DNA of 64,000 nucleotides from assembly GCA_038502055.1 (NCBI GenBank), contig JAXRKN010000039.1, forward strand, positions 4,464,001-4,528,000. The letters are read 5' to 3'. Each line of letters begins with the position of its first letter. Positions within the stretch are counted from its first letter, which is position 1. This DNA comes from Tanytarsus gracilentus (Eukaryota; Arthropoda; Insecta; Diptera; Chironomidae). Both the position numbers and the translations under genes were made by a program. Of this stretch, positions 39,501 through 51,544 are shown one piece after another. A model generated the notes under the pieces. It did not search any database and was not told the DNA's origin. It saw nothing but the letters and a program-made list of their open reading frames with translations.

Positions 39501-40050
39501 ATTTACTTAGGAAAGTCAATTTTGATCTTTGGTCGGTTAAAATTTAAATTTTTTTAGGTTAATTACACTTCATTTAATATTCATCTGCACGCGACAGTCT
39601 GGACATTCTCAAATCATTAATGGCTTTATCATAGCTTAGGAAGTTTTTTGATTTTTCCCCTACAGCTTTAAAGTTCTGAACTTGACACTTTCTTCCTCTT
39701 ATTCCATCGACTCTTATTACATGAATTTATGCGACAGCGACCAAAAAATGAGAATAAATTATCTTCTTAAACTTTCCGATCGATCTTTATGCGATTAATT
39801 CTATAAGCTCGTTTCACATTTCATTTTTGGATTAAATATTTTTTTAACTGTGCTTTTGCGTGGGCATTTCAAGAATTTTCTCTTTCGTGAGAATTTTATC
39901 ACATCTTTTATCGATTTCAGTTCTTCAAGACTAATAAGATTAACTATAATCAACATCTTAAATGGAGTAAAAAGTTTTATAGCGGCAATTTATTGTGAGT
40001 TCAATTTTTTTCTCTACCTGAACTTTTAGCGAGATCTCGAGAGAAAAAAT
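33600..40050. other. Intergenic region with one possible small gene
   Basis: AT-rich sequence between the divergent Dpr (minus) and P450 (plus) genes. Apart from the 130-codon frame at 34413-34805 nothing gene-like is supported. The Dpr promoter should lie just above 33.6 kb, but no clean TATA/initiator pair was identified. Confidence 0.4.
34413..34805 (-). CDS. Possible 130-aa hypothetical protein
   Basis: Single open frame of 130 aa starting with an ATG that lies three codons after an in-frame stop, so no upstream exon can extend it in frame without a splice. Composition is soluble and charged (Lys, Glu, Asn) with likely helices, unlike most chance frames in this AT-rich DNA, which are Phe/Leu/Ser-rich. 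There is no signal peptide, no recognised motif and no clear poly(A) signal. It may be an uncharacterised gene, an exon of a longer one, or chance. Confidence 0.25.
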   Translation of the reverse strand: MRKTPGVKSKMFESFQKSIKMNHLLDFLYFVVNHQSSDVKKCTRFNFYQETVNILRFNSTLVDLIKYSVGELHNFTEETLKFRLYCDQNPLIESKKVEFNTNLFTEKLYKVERLMKKSLNLIIKKIYQKN

Positions 40051-40053
40051 ATT

Positions 40054-40059
40054 TCAGTT
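40054..40059 (+). promoter_or_regulatory. Candidate initiator of the P450 gene
   Basis: TCAGTT, an arthropod Inr match, 76 bp upstream of the chosen ATG at 40135. No TATA box lies 30 bp upstream, so this is tentative. Confidence 0.3.
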
Positions 40060-40134
40060 TCTCATTAAAATTTTTTGAGAGAAAAAAACGTGTTTAGTAT
40101 TAAAGCAGCCTTCAATGTATTCAGACTCAATAAA

Positions 40135-41898
40135 ATGAGTTTCGTGATTTTTTCGCTTGTCGCTCTTATAATTACATTAATTACATGGAGTGTGAATAAA
40201 AACAAACGTCGCAATGAACTTCTATCGAGAATTCCAACGCCGAGCCGTCTCCCGCTGGTAAATCATGCTGGATACTTTTTTAACAAGCAACCGGAAGTAA
40301 TTTTACAAAATCTTGTGAAATTTGCTGAAGAGCTTGGATCTGTTTGGTGGACAAAAATACCTGGAAGTACTCAAATATTTGTTCATGATCCCAAAATAAT
40401 TGAAATCTTTTTAACGAGCCAAAAATTGATAACGAAATCTTCCGAGTACGATTTTTTGTTGCCATGGATGGGAACTGGACTTCTCACATCTACCGGTCAA
40501 AAATGGCATCAACGGAGAAAAATCATAACGCCAGCATTTCACTTTAAGACGTTAGAGGATTTTGTTGACGTGATGGAGAAGCAAGGTGAAATTTTCATTG
40601 AGAAGTTGAGCAAACTTCAAGGTCAAGAAGTTGATATCTTTCCACTTGTCTCGTTGTATGCATTGGACGTCATTTGCGGTATGATTGAATTTTAATTGAT
40701 TCAATTAAAAGCAATGAAATAACAAAATTATTAATATTTACAGAGACTGCTATGGGATTTGAACTTTGTGCACAGACAAACAGTGAATCGGAATATGTAA
40801 AAGCTGTCAATGAGTGAGAAAACTTTTTAATTTATTTTAACTTTTAATGACTTTATGAATTTTAATTACAGAATGACCCACATTTTGTTTATGAGGTTTT
40901 TTGATGCAGTGAAACGCATTCAATTCACTTATCAGTTTACAAAAATGTACAGAAGAGAAAAATATTTAATTAAAGTGCTTCATGAGTTCACCAACAAAGT
41001 CATTAAAGAGAGACAAAAGAGCATTCGCGAAAATAAATTTGAGATCAAAAGGAAGCTTGCATTTTTGGATCTTCTGCTTCAAGCAAAAGCTGACGGAAAA
41101 CCACTTGATGATGAGGGAATTCGTGAGGAAGTTGACACATTTATGTTTGAGGGTCATGACACGACTACGTCAGGTATAGCGTTTGCGCTGTTAAATTTTG
41201 CAAAACATCCGGAAATGCAATTGCAAGTCTATGAAGAATGTCGAGATGTTTTTGGTGACAAAAAGTCACTCACAATGCAAGATTTAAATCAGTTGAGCTT
41301 TTTGGAGTTGTTTATAAAAGAAAGCTTAAGATTATATCCATCGGTAATTTGTCTAAAAAATTTATTTTTTGATTTATTTCATAAAATCTTTTTTTAAAGG
41401 TTCCATTCATAGGCAGATACATTAATGAGGAGATAAATGTTGGTGATTATATTTTCCCAGAAGGAGTGACTTTGGACATTTCTCCTTTCTTTATGGGAAG
41501 GGATAAGAAAATATTCTCAGACCCTTTGAAATTTGATCCACTTCGATTTGTCAATAACGAGGCTAAAAATCCTTTCAACTACATTCCATTTTCTGCTGGC
41601 ATGAGGTTTGTGGTTTTAATTTTTGAAAAATAATTTAATAACACTTTTTATTTTTTCACAGAAACTGCATTGGTCAGGTTTGTGTTTATAAATTTTTTGA
41701 ATCCATTATGTAATTTTAACATTTTTCCATTATTAGAAATTCGCAGTTCTTGAAATGAAAAGCATTTTGTCAAAAATCGTGAGAAATTTTGAAATTTCCG
41801 TTCGAAAGGAAAATGAGGATCCAACATTGATAGCTCAGTTGGTGCTGAGAAGTAAGAATGGAGTGATTTTAAATTTCAAGAAGAGAAATAATTTTTAA
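40135..41898 (+). CDS. CYP4-family cytochrome P450 monooxygenase
   Basis: Complete 489-aa microsomal P450 in six exons: 40135-40678, 40744-40813, 40872-41343, 41400-41605, 41662-41677 and 41737-41898, with introns of 56-65 bp. The N-terminal hydrophobic anchor (MSFVIFSLVALII...) is followed by a basic stop-transfer stretch and a proline-containing hinge (RIPTPSRLP). Key motifs are all present: WHQRR in helix C (Trp124), the CYP4 helix-I signature EVDTFMFEGHDTT (291-303), ESLR in helix K (355-358), FDPLRF, and the haem loop FSAGMRNCIG with Cys433 as the axial ligand. CYP4 enzymes oxidise fatty acids, hydrocarbons, pheromones or xenobiotics at the ER; the substrate here is unknown. The ATG at 40135 was chosen because it directly precedes the membrane anchor. 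AATAAA at 41930 lies 32 nt after the stop. Exon 5 is only 16 nt and carries the haem cysteine. No frameshift or missing key residue was seen. Confidence 0.95.
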
Positions 41899-41929
41899 TT
41901 CTCAAATTTTTTATACAAATTTTTTTTTC

Positions 41930-41935
41930 AATAAA
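41930..41935 (+). terminator. Poly(A) signal of the P450 gene
   Basis: AATAAA in a T-rich context shortly downstream of the stop codon at 41896-41898, on the coding strand. The short 3' UTR is typical of compact insect P450 genes. Confidence 0.6.
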
Positions 41936-44100
41936 AATCTTTAAAGACAGAAAAATCTTTCGAGATGATTTTCTTTAAACGACGTTTGTCTCGCATCATG
42001 ATGAAGAAACCAAATATTCCTCAAATAAAAAGCTTTTATATCATCGTTCAATTGATTCAACATTTGGATTCATATTATATTTCTACAGACATTAAATTTC
42101 TTCCCACGAAGAGTTTTGAATATGCTTATCAAGGTGAAAGGACTTTTGAGTGCCATGTGTAGGTTGAAATTAATTAAATAAGAAAAAGAAATGCAAAAAT
42201 AGATGCGCAATTAAATAATTTTGGAAAATTCTCGATTTAACGAAAGATAAATTAAAAAATCTTTAAACTTTGCTCATTTTAAAAAAATTATTTTTAATTT
42301 TGAAAAGTCTTTTCAGAGATTTTTTAACCATATTCAAACATGTGGTTCTCCTCAAAATCTCATTGAAATTTATTCATATCAAAAATTTCGCTCAATCACC
42401 CGTAATTGATTTGCAGCTGAGATTTTTATCGAAAAAAAATCAATTTCGTTGATCTGAAAACAGGAAAACTTTTAAAAGCATTTTCAAACTCTTGAATGGC
42501 AAATGGAAATAATTTTCGAATGACGATTGAAATTTGTTATGGGCGCACGCGGTTAGTGAGCAAAATGACAAATCCTGATTGATGAATTGATTAGAGAAAT
42601 GGAAAATAAATCCACAAGATTTGCAATCATTCAAATAAATGTTGGAAATTTTCCTTCTTTCACCAATGGAGGAGTATAAGAGCCATTCCTCTACTCGATT
42701 ATCATATTTTTTTCCGTCATCTCTTTCTCTTCACTCTCAACCTACACCATAAATCTATCTGCGCTCCACGAGTTGAAAATTGAACGAAAAGAATGAAAAA
42801 TTGAACTTGAGCAAGACGAATGAAAAATTTTAAGATTTCACTTTCAATCCAGTTTGAAGTTCAAGTTTTTTTACATTTTTAATAAATTTCTAACTGGGAA
42901 GCTTCAAGAGTGAAAGAACAATCCATTTGTTATGCGTGCATCTGAGTTTAAGAATTTACATTCGAATTGTCACTAACGCCACTAGTTTTTCCGAGAATGT
43001 CATTGAGAAGAAAGAAAAACTCCCAAGGACACTGTGCAAGAGTTTTGGATTATCAATCATTTGTCTTTTATTCTTTTTACAAAACTTCATAAACAAACTT
43101 TTAATGCTTTAACTCAGCCGACATGCTTGCTGCGGCATTATGTGCGCTTAATGAAACGAGATGAGAAATTATTTTTCTTTTATTAATGTTTTCACTCTCG
43201 AGTAAAGGATTGTCATTAAGCATTTTTTTATTTGCTGCTTTTGTTGTCGGAAAAGAACAATAGACAGTTGAGGCATGAGATGTGACAGGACACAAAATTA
43301 TCTTGAGAAAAATGGCCATGAATAAATTTATTTCAACTTGAGAGAGTGAAAGTTTGAAATGAAGTCAGAAATGTCACACAATAGTTTTTTTAAATAACAG
43401 AAAAAATATTTTGTGCCTTAAAACTTTTTTCTTAAATTGAAGGCTTTTCTCGAAAAAACCCACATTAAGAATCCTAGAAATTATTCATCACAAGCGTGTT
43501 TCTAACTTTAGTAATCTGATTTTTGTCTTCTCTGAAAAAGTTCTCGCAACCTTCAATTCTTTTTATTCTATCATAAAATTCGACACCGATTGATACCAAA
43601 AATACTCCAACGGCAAGGTCAGAAAATAATTTTTCTCTGCTATCAAACCCAAGCTGATAAAGTCTCTTCGCAAGAAATGCCACCCAGTCGGTATTAGCAA
43701 TTTCTCTCTCTCTTCTGTCAATAAGCCATAAAAATATACACTCTGGTGATGATGTCCGAAAAATATATTCAAATTTATACTCGTATAAATGGATGTTGCA
43801 TTAAAAAACATATTTCTCCTCCCCTAACACTGTACACATAAAGCATTTAATGCAAAACAGTCAAAAATTTATTCCGGCATGGAAATTCATGTTATGATGT
43901 TAACATGTGAAAGGAAAAGAGTGGAAAAACGTGAATGTACTCTCGAAAAGCGATAAGGAGAAGAAATATTGCACGTCGCATACAATAAATTTCATTGAGG
44001 ATTTTCTCTCTCTCGCAATATTCAACACTTTCATCAGCATTTGAGTTAAGGAATAAAAAATCAGTTCATATTTTTTTCGAAAAAACGTTTTGTGAGGAAA

Positions 44101-44302
<202 letters not shown>

Positions 44303-45129
44303 TTTTTCATTTTATGCAACGACTGGTGAAAATTTGCTGATCGCGCTGCAATTGAGAAAAATTTCATCTCAAAAATTTTAAAGAGTAAAAAATGAATTTT
44401 TTTTCATGCAAATAATTTTTTGCTCATAAATAAAATTAAATGATAAAAAAACACCGAAGGTGTGTAAGTTCGCACGACGGATATGAAATTTATGCGATGA
44501 CAAGAATAATGTGCGATACATTGAACTTTATAAAGCATGTCGATAAATAAATTGCATAAATGCGCTTAACTGTGCGATTTTATCGAGGGATTTTACGTAA
44601 TGAAATTTAATGTTTTTCCTTCATAACTTACGAGGATAACAAAACATAAACTTTATGACTTTATCATTGGGGAAATAAAATTTTATTGATTCGAATTTGA
44701 ACTTAAAATCGAATCATTTCCGAAAGCTTTTCGTCGACCCTAATTTTAAGGTTATCGAGATTTTTCTTTTGACGATTCAGATTAAAGCTCAGCAATGAGG
44801 TGAGCATTGAAAAAATATTTCTCGTTCATACTTTAATCATTCGAGTTCGGTTGCCGGGAGGAAATTTCTCATTTCCGTTTTGAGCTTGCTTCAATTATTA
44901 ATCTGTCAATCCTTATCAAAACCCCAAAGCGTCCTTTAAAAAAATAACAAATTTCATCCTCTTGTTCCGATCCATTACATCTCAACCCTAACATATATAT
45001 TTTTGTATTATCACTCAAAAGCATTTTCATTGGACATAAATCAAAAACTAAATCGACATGCGATTATCACAAAAGGGAAGCCTTAAAGGCAATTTGAATA
45101 ATTTGAGGTTTGTTATCTCCGAAAAATCC

Positions 45130-45147
45130 TTCTTCTTCTTCTTCTTT
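45130..45147. repeat. Short CTT/TTC microsatellite
   Basis: About six TTC units, read as GAA on the minus strand. It is a simple repeat and creates an Arg-rich run in one chance frame. Confidence 0.7.
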
Positions 45148-47219
45148 TGAGGATGGAAGACCATCTTATAAGATCGACTGAAATTGAGCGAAGTAAATTA
45201 AGCTCGAGTTCAAGGAGTGAAAACTTTTGTGTGTAAAATATTTCCCACCCTGTCTGAGATGTGCGGCACCGATATGGCCTAATGAAAAATGGTCGTACAA
45301 GCTTTTGTACATGCATGTCGAGCCTCGGAGTGTTACGAAGCTATTTTTCAATTTTCGTTCTACATCTCTTTCGCATTCCGAATGTAAATCTCTCTTGCTC
45401 TCGCATTCATTCATTTCTCACTCGCAAAACACTTGATATCCTCAACAAATCCCTCAGCAAATCCTTTTAAAGAAGGAGAAAGTCTTGAGTGAGAAATAAG
45501 AATGCGATGAAAGGAATTCGTCTTATAAGCAGAGCTTTTGATGTGTGTATGTGGTTGGGCAATCAATTATGCAGCGTTAACAATGACAATAATTTGTGCG
45601 AAACGAAAACATTCACATTGTCAGAGAGAGAGAGGACTTAATGCATCTTTCAGCAAATTCAATTGTCGAGTGATGAATTATTTAATTAAATGCCTTGTTT
45701 CGAGAAAAAAATTTGTGCGAGGTTTTTTTTTATTTATGACTCATGGCCAAAGTAATTTTTCATTTCGGCGTGCTTGCGGGAGTGAGAAAAATTTTCTCTC
45801 TGCTGGTGCTTAAAGTGTTGTAATTTGTGCTCAAGAGATTTACAAACGAACGCGGAAAAAGCAGACGAAGAAATTTTCGAACGTAGTTGAAATATTTCAG
45901 TAATGAGCTATTGACTTTTCCAATTTCTAACTTGAATGAGAAAATTGTAGATTTTATTCTAAAATATTTAAAATGTTGCTTTAAATTATTTTTTTGTTTA
46001 TGTAAATATTAAAACAGTCGCAATGGGAGTATGTTTTTGCTAAAAAAGCAGCAGACCCAAATGAATTTTTAAAGAATCCTCAAAATTAGAAAAATGTCAT
46101 GATTTTTTCATTATTACTGCCCTGAATATTAATTTTTAATCAATGTTGAGGTAACTCGTGGCTTCCATTTTCGATTTGATTTTCACCTTCAACCCACGTT
46201 GAACAAAAATGGCAAGCTTTGTTATTTTTTTTTGTGTCCATTAAAAAATTGTTTTCATAGCCATTGACAAATAAATAATTTTTTCCTTTTGGCTATTGAT
46301 GCAAATTTATTCGTCTCGTTGCCCGTGAGACACAAAAATATCACTCGCAACAATTTAATTGAGAATAATGTCAACAGAAGCCTTTTTCATGTCCACCGTG
46401 AAATTTTCAGAAGCAAACAATTAATTCATTTCATAAATTGAAATGTTTTTGATTTTGCACGTTTCAAATTTTTAATTTTTTATATGCGAATAAAAAATAA
46501 ATTTGTTACATAAAAATCAGTGTAATGCATTATAATGTAGTTAAATTTAACACTCGAGCTCTACTTGAAGTGCACATGCTACATAAGATAATTTTCCTGC
46601 ATTTGATATCCAACATGAAAATGAGTTCTGAAATCATTTGAGAGGATAAAAAAGAATTGCCATTCCTTCTCTCTTATGTTCTACTTCTCTCACCATATTA
46701 CACATACAAAGCCGCATAAAAGCATACAAAAACTTTTTTAATTAAGCAACTTATTGTTCGCAAAAATTAAAAGATGATGCATGGTTTTTCTGTTCCATAA
46801 CTGGCACACATTTCACATGCACATAATTATGATTTTTGGAATATTCAGCAAAAGTTTTTTCAGCTAGCAAAAAATTTTCGCCAATGGATAAAAATCTCCT
46901 CTAGAGAAATTATCACAAATTAACGTGCTTTAAGCGAAGGAGATTTACTCTCAATATGTTTACGTGCGTGCATGGTTATAAAGATAATCCAATTAGTGTT
47001 AATTCCACATATGATGTGATTGTGTATACATAACACTCAATTAATATTTCGCATTGAACTTGTTTCAATTAATTTCACCAAAAAAATATTAAATGAAAAA
47101 TTCCACGAGTGAACAAACTGATTTTAAAATTAACCTCAAAAATAAAAAATTATCAAAAAAATGTTTCAAAACCCACACGTGGGTGTTGCCGTGTAACCCA
47201 CTTGTAACAGATCAGTATT

Positions 47220-47360
47220 GGCTTCCCCTTCTGGCCTCCCCTTTTGGCTTCCCAAAATGGCTTCCCAAAATGGCTTCCCAAAAGGGCTTCCCAAAAATGG
47301 CTTCTCAAAAATGGCTTCGCAAAATGGCTTCCCAAAATTGCTTCCCAAAATGGCTTCCCA
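47220..47360 (+). repeat. 13-bp tandem array
   Basis: About ten imperfect copies of CTTCCCAAAATGG, with the first copies the most diverged. It abuts the 17-bp array to its right. Confidence 0.85.
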
Positions 47361-47364
47361 CTGT

Positions 47365-47776
47365 GTTTCGACTGTGTTTCAATTTCCATTGTGTTTTATT
47401 TTCCATTGTGTTTCATTTTCCACTGTGTTCCATTTTCCATTGTGTTCCATTTTCCATTGTGTTTCATTTTCCATTGTGTTTCATTTTCCATTGTGTTTCA
47501 TTTTCCATTGTGTTTCATTTTCCACTGTGTTCCATTTTCCATTGTGTTTCATTTTCCATTGTGTTTCATTTTCCATTGTGTTTCATTTTCCATTGTGTTT
47601 CATTTTCCATTGTGTTCCATTTTCCATTGTGTTCCATTTTCCATTGTGTTCCATTTTCCATTGTGTTTCATTTTCCATTGTGTTCCATTTTCCATTGTGT
47701 TCCATTTTCCATTGTGTTCCATTTTCCATTGCGTTCCGTTTTCAATTGTGTTCCATTTTCCATTGTGTTCCATTTT
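47365..47776 (+). repeat. 17-bp minisatellite
   Basis: About 23 copies of a 17-bp unit such as CCATTGTGTTTCATTTT, with T/C variants (TTTCA or TTCCA). Because 17 is not a multiple of three and the unit lacks stops in any forward frame, all three plus frames stay open and translate to the same 17-residue Phe/Cys/His-rich period. These frames are not taken as genes. Confidence 0.95.
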
Positions 47777-47780
47777 CAGA

Positions 47781-48120
47781 TCCATGTCAATCGATTCCTG
47801 GTGCAATTACGAGTTCAATGAGGTACATGAAGCCATACTTCTAAAAAATGGACATTAGAGGCATTCCTTGGACACTCCTGGCCGGCCGTGACGGTCATTC
47901 TTCAAAATCATCAATGCTAATCAATTCCTGATGCAATTACGAGTTCAACGAGGTACATGAAGCCATACTTTTAAAAAATGGACATTAGTGGCATTCCTTG
48001 GACACTCCTGGCCGGCCGTGACGGTCATTCTTCAAAAATCATCAATGCTAATCAATTCCTGATGCAATTACGAGTTCAACGAGGTACATGAAGCCATACT
48101 TTTAAAAAATGGACATTAGG
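47781..48120 (+). repeat. 131-bp direct repeats
   Basis: Two and a half near-identical copies marked by AGGTACATGA at 47821, 47951 and 48082 (spacing 130 and 131 bp). Each contains GGCCGGCCGTGACGGTC. The high identity implies recent duplication. Confidence 0.9.
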
Positions 48121-48297
48121 GGCACTACTGGGTGGGTGGGGCTATACCCGCCTATTGTGAAATGGTTAGGGCTGTCCATGGCCGACCGTGGTCATGACCC
48201 TAATAATTCCTTAAATGTCCGAATCTAAATTCATAGACCTACCATTTGGCGAAAACTAGAAGTCTCTAGCTATCTCAGGAGCCGAGATCTCGATGGA

Positions 48298-48327
48298 ACA
48301 GACGGACAGACGGACAGACGGACGGAA
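48298..48327 (+). repeat. GGACAGAC short tandem tract
   Basis: Three or four copies of an 8-bp GACAGACG-like unit close to the right end of the element. Similar tracts recur at the ends of many animal repeat families. Confidence 0.7.
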
Positions 48328-48379
48328 ATAGGCGCATATAAGTGTTACACCACTTCGTGGGTTACACTAAAAATATTAA

Positions 48380-50490
48380 TGTCCATCCCTTAAAATGCGC
48401 ATTTCATAAATCCTTGGGGTTAATTGAATATCCTGTAAAATAATGGTGAGAACAAACACATGTGAGTCGTAAAAATGTCAATGCTGGTTTTTACACGATT
48501 GCCTTAATGTCATTTACAATAAAAAAAACCTCTTACAGTTTATATAAAATTAATTTTATGATTCATATTGTTAAATGGTTTCGAAATCACAGAATGCGCG
48601 TTGGGGCGTAATTTAATGTGATATTGATAGGGCAATTTTTGCGGCTTTGTTGCAGAAATGTTTGAAAAACTTTTTGGCATTTTGAATAAATTTTGATTTC
48701 TCGGGTAAATTTCAAATAGTCGTAATTGGACATTTAATGTATTCAGGATGGTTATTTGAGTGTTTTTCGAGGGGAGAAATTTACTCGAGAGAATTCTCAC
48801 AAAAGGATTCAATTTACATAGAAGAGCGTTTGCTTAAGGGTTCTCGTTTGAATTCACTGATTTAGGTCCTCTAATTGAATTTTTAATTTTTTGATGGCGA
48901 TTAAAATGTTTCCGATAAATTGAAAAACATTTTTAAGCTCAATTTACCCTCAAACTTTTTTCTTTCAATAATATATAATACCCAAAAAAACCCTTAAATG
49001 ACACATGACCTCAGTTGTTGTCAGCATGACAGTTCAAAAAAGCCCCCACACACAACATTGAACCATAAAACATTGTCATTAACAAAAGATTATTTTTTTA
49101 TCTCCCTCAGCAAATTGTATAAAATTGTAAATCATACTCAAATTCATTCGTTTTTGTTTGCTTTGAGCTTTTCCATCCCATACCTCCTCTTTTTAAAAAT
49201 ATGATTTATTAGAATCATATTTTATTTAATATCTAAACATTTACTTTTGCTTTCATATTCGCGAGTCGTTAGCCATATTTGGGCTAACTCGCATTTTTTT
49301 CTGTCTAAGTTGGTCGTTTTGGTGGAAGAAAAAAAACTTGCCAAATTTATCACCAGCCGGTGCAGAGAGAAAAATTTAGAGATTTATATCAAGTTGAGCT
49401 AATGCAAAAAAACAACAAGACGCAACAGAAAGAGACACCACGAATAATGGGTTTTTGCGCGTGCTACTAATGGGCCTAAAATAAAATGGCAAATAATGCA
49501 TGAGACACACGCAGTAAAAGTGTTTTATTAAATTTATTTTTTGAATGAACAGCACTATGAATCACAGTGGGAAATGTTCAGCCATTTTTCAACTGTGTGC
49601 GCACACAAACCATCGAGAGTCACAAACTATAGGCCATTAAAAATAAATGTAGCTAACAAGCCCTTAGCTGCACAGTTTATGGGAAGCTTTTTTGGTGGAG
49701 GTTGATAATTTTTAAAGTTTCAATTTTTATTAAATTGTTTAAAATTTTTCTCATTATAAATTTTATTAAAGATTTACGTTCGTAAGTTTAATAAATTTAA
49801 TCCTTTTTGAACAGACACTTTAAGACGTTCATTTACATTTCCTTTCTCGCCCACTCTCTCTTTAGGACATTCATCGTTTTGTGCTTTTTTTTATGGCTCA
49901 CAATAAAACTTTTTCATTCTTCTTAATACTGAATTGCATTTGAGATAAAAAGTGTCAATAAAATCCAATCTCAAAGATGATAAAAGAGATGAGCAGTTCC
50001 TCCCTTGCTTTACACGCAGGACAACCTCGTTCTCTCCATCTCGTTGTCAGCATTCAATTTATGTTGTATATCCTTAGCATTTTTATTGAAATGAATTAGA
50101 ACGAGAAGATGGAAGTGAGAGGAGCGAACACTAAAAGTTGTTATAAAATGCGATGCGATGAGAGTGAAGCAACATGCGATGATGATACGACGAATAAAAA
50201 GCGTGTTAGAACAAATATAAACTGTTAAAGAGGAAACGACGGTGATGATAATGTAAAAGTGTAGGAAGAAGAGTCTCGGACGCTTTAAGGTTAACAAAAT
50301 TGAGTGTTATAGGATGAACTTCCTCGAGCATGTAAAAAGAAGTGCAAACATTAGAAAAATTTAATTCCAAAAAAGTTTTGATTGCCTTTACTTTGTATGA
50401 ATCAAGTTGAATATCTGCACTTTTGTGTCCATTGATTAAATATTCATTCAATTTCTTGCCAACAAACTCAATTTAAAACTTCTTCAATTG
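48380..50490. other. Intergenic, one hairpin
   Basis: No gene supported. A hairpin at 49261-49294 pairs GCGAGT..TTAGCC with GGCTAACTCGC around a short loop and is followed by a T run. The remainder is AT-rich without recognised features. Confidence 0.4.
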
Positions 50491-50498
50491 GTTTTAAT
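50491..50498. repeat. Left target-site duplication of the 1036-bp element
   Basis: GTTTTAAT directly before the left terminal repeat, identical to 51535-51542 after the right end. Confidence 0.9.
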
Positions 50499-51534
50499 TA
50501 GGGATCCTCGATTCCCCGGGGAATGGGATTTCGGGGACCCCGGGGATGAAAACGCTCTTCCCCGGGGATCCCCGGGGACGGGGACGGGGACGAACTAAAG
50601 ACCGTTTTTAACCCAAAAATCTTAAAAAAATTTAAAGTTAAAGACTAAATATGATTTTTTTTTCATTTTAAGACTTCAAATAAAAAATATCACAAAATAA
50701 TAATTCATTTATGCAAAAACTACAATGCAAAATGGCAAAAAAATTAAATGCACATGATTTAAAAATTTTAAGAGTTAGTAACTTTTTATTCAGCGCTTGA
50801 TTTTCCCTATAAATATTGAAGTTAAAAATTCTTAAAAATACTTTTCCAATTCATTTTTATCCAATTAATATAAAAGTTAATGTCATCTTAAGAATGTGTT
50901 AATTTTTTTATTTATATTTTCAAAGTTTTTTGTTTACACTATTACTGACTCTTAAAAAAACTTTGAAAATTGAAATAAAAAAAACTTGGGCATTCTTTAG
51001 GTGAAGTTAATTATTTTTAATATTAATTAAAGAAAATCAAGCGCTGAATAAGAAATTTCTCGTTCTAATTTTTTTTATCCATCACCACATGTCTATTTTG
51101 AAACTCTCCTTTGTTCATAATATTTTCATAACTTTAACTGTAATTAAAGTATTTTTAAAAAACTAAAAACACTTAAAGATATGATTAAAAGAAGATTTCT
51201 GACAATCGCCAATTAATTTTTAAAACTAGAATTAGTTAATTCTGCAAATTAAAATAGGCTATACTTGAGTAATTTTTGTGATAAATTGTTCAATTATTTG
51301 ATTTTATTATGAGCTTCAATCAATATGTTGATGATGTTTTATTTAGAAATGGAAAACTTATATTTTGAAATTAATTTTTTTCAAATATTTTAGCCTCAAA
51401 ATTTGTCTTTCACTTAAGTTTACTACTAAATTTTTCCCCGGGGATTCCCCGTCAAAAATCCGGGGACGGGGACGGGGAAAGACAACGGGGATCCCCGGGG
51501 ATCCCCGTCCCCGGGGACCCCGTGAGGATCCCTA
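50499..51534. mobile_element. Non-autonomous hAT-like foldback element
   Basis: A 1036-bp element with terminal inverted repeats TAGGGATCCTC / GAGGATCCCTA, flanked by a perfect 8-bp duplication GTTTTAAT (50491-50498 and 51535-51542). An 8-bp duplication with a TAGGG-type end is characteristic of the hAT superfamily. Both ends are strikingly GC-rich, with runs of GGGGAC and CCCCGGGGATC, around an AT-rich core. The core contains a perfect 20-bp inverted pair, TTATTCAGCGCTTGATTTTC at 50786-50805 and its complement at 51032-51051, with further imperfect arms inside. No transposase frame is present, so movement would depend on an enzyme elsewhere. Confidence 0.9.
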
Positions 51535-51542
51535 GTTTTAAT
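51535..51542. repeat. Right target-site duplication of the 1036-bp element
   Basis: GTTTTAAT directly after GAGGATCCCTA, the right terminal repeat. The exact 8-bp match implies a fairly recent insertion. Confidence 0.9.
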
Positions 51543-51544
51543 CT

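Larger units (their letters stand above)
47162..48374 (+). mobile_element. Non-autonomous element with nested tandem arrays
   Basis: The left end, AAAACCCACACGTGGGTGT, and the inverted right end, GTAACCCACGAAGTGGTGT, match in an AACCCAC..GTGG..GTGT pattern, which suggests short imperfect terminal inverted repeats. Inside, in order, are a 13-bp array (about 47220-47360), a 17-bp array (47365-47776), two and a half copies of a 131-bp unit (47781-48120) and a GGACAGAC tract (48298-48327). No transposase is encoded. A shorter relative with the same left end lies at 55626-55935, which supports dispersal of the family. Exact borders and a target duplication could not be fixed; superfamily unknown. 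Confidence 0.6.

Noticed and set aside
40075..40134. Upstream in-frame extension of the P450 by 20 codons
   Set aside because: It begins with TTG rather than ATG and would put polar residues before the membrane anchor; the ATG at 40135 fits the family.
47093..47858. Three long overlapping plus-strand frames of 204-242 codons rich in Phe, Cys and His
   Set aside because: They are translations of the 13- and 17-bp tandem arrays. A 17-bp unit without stops opens every frame, and all three give the same periodic peptide.
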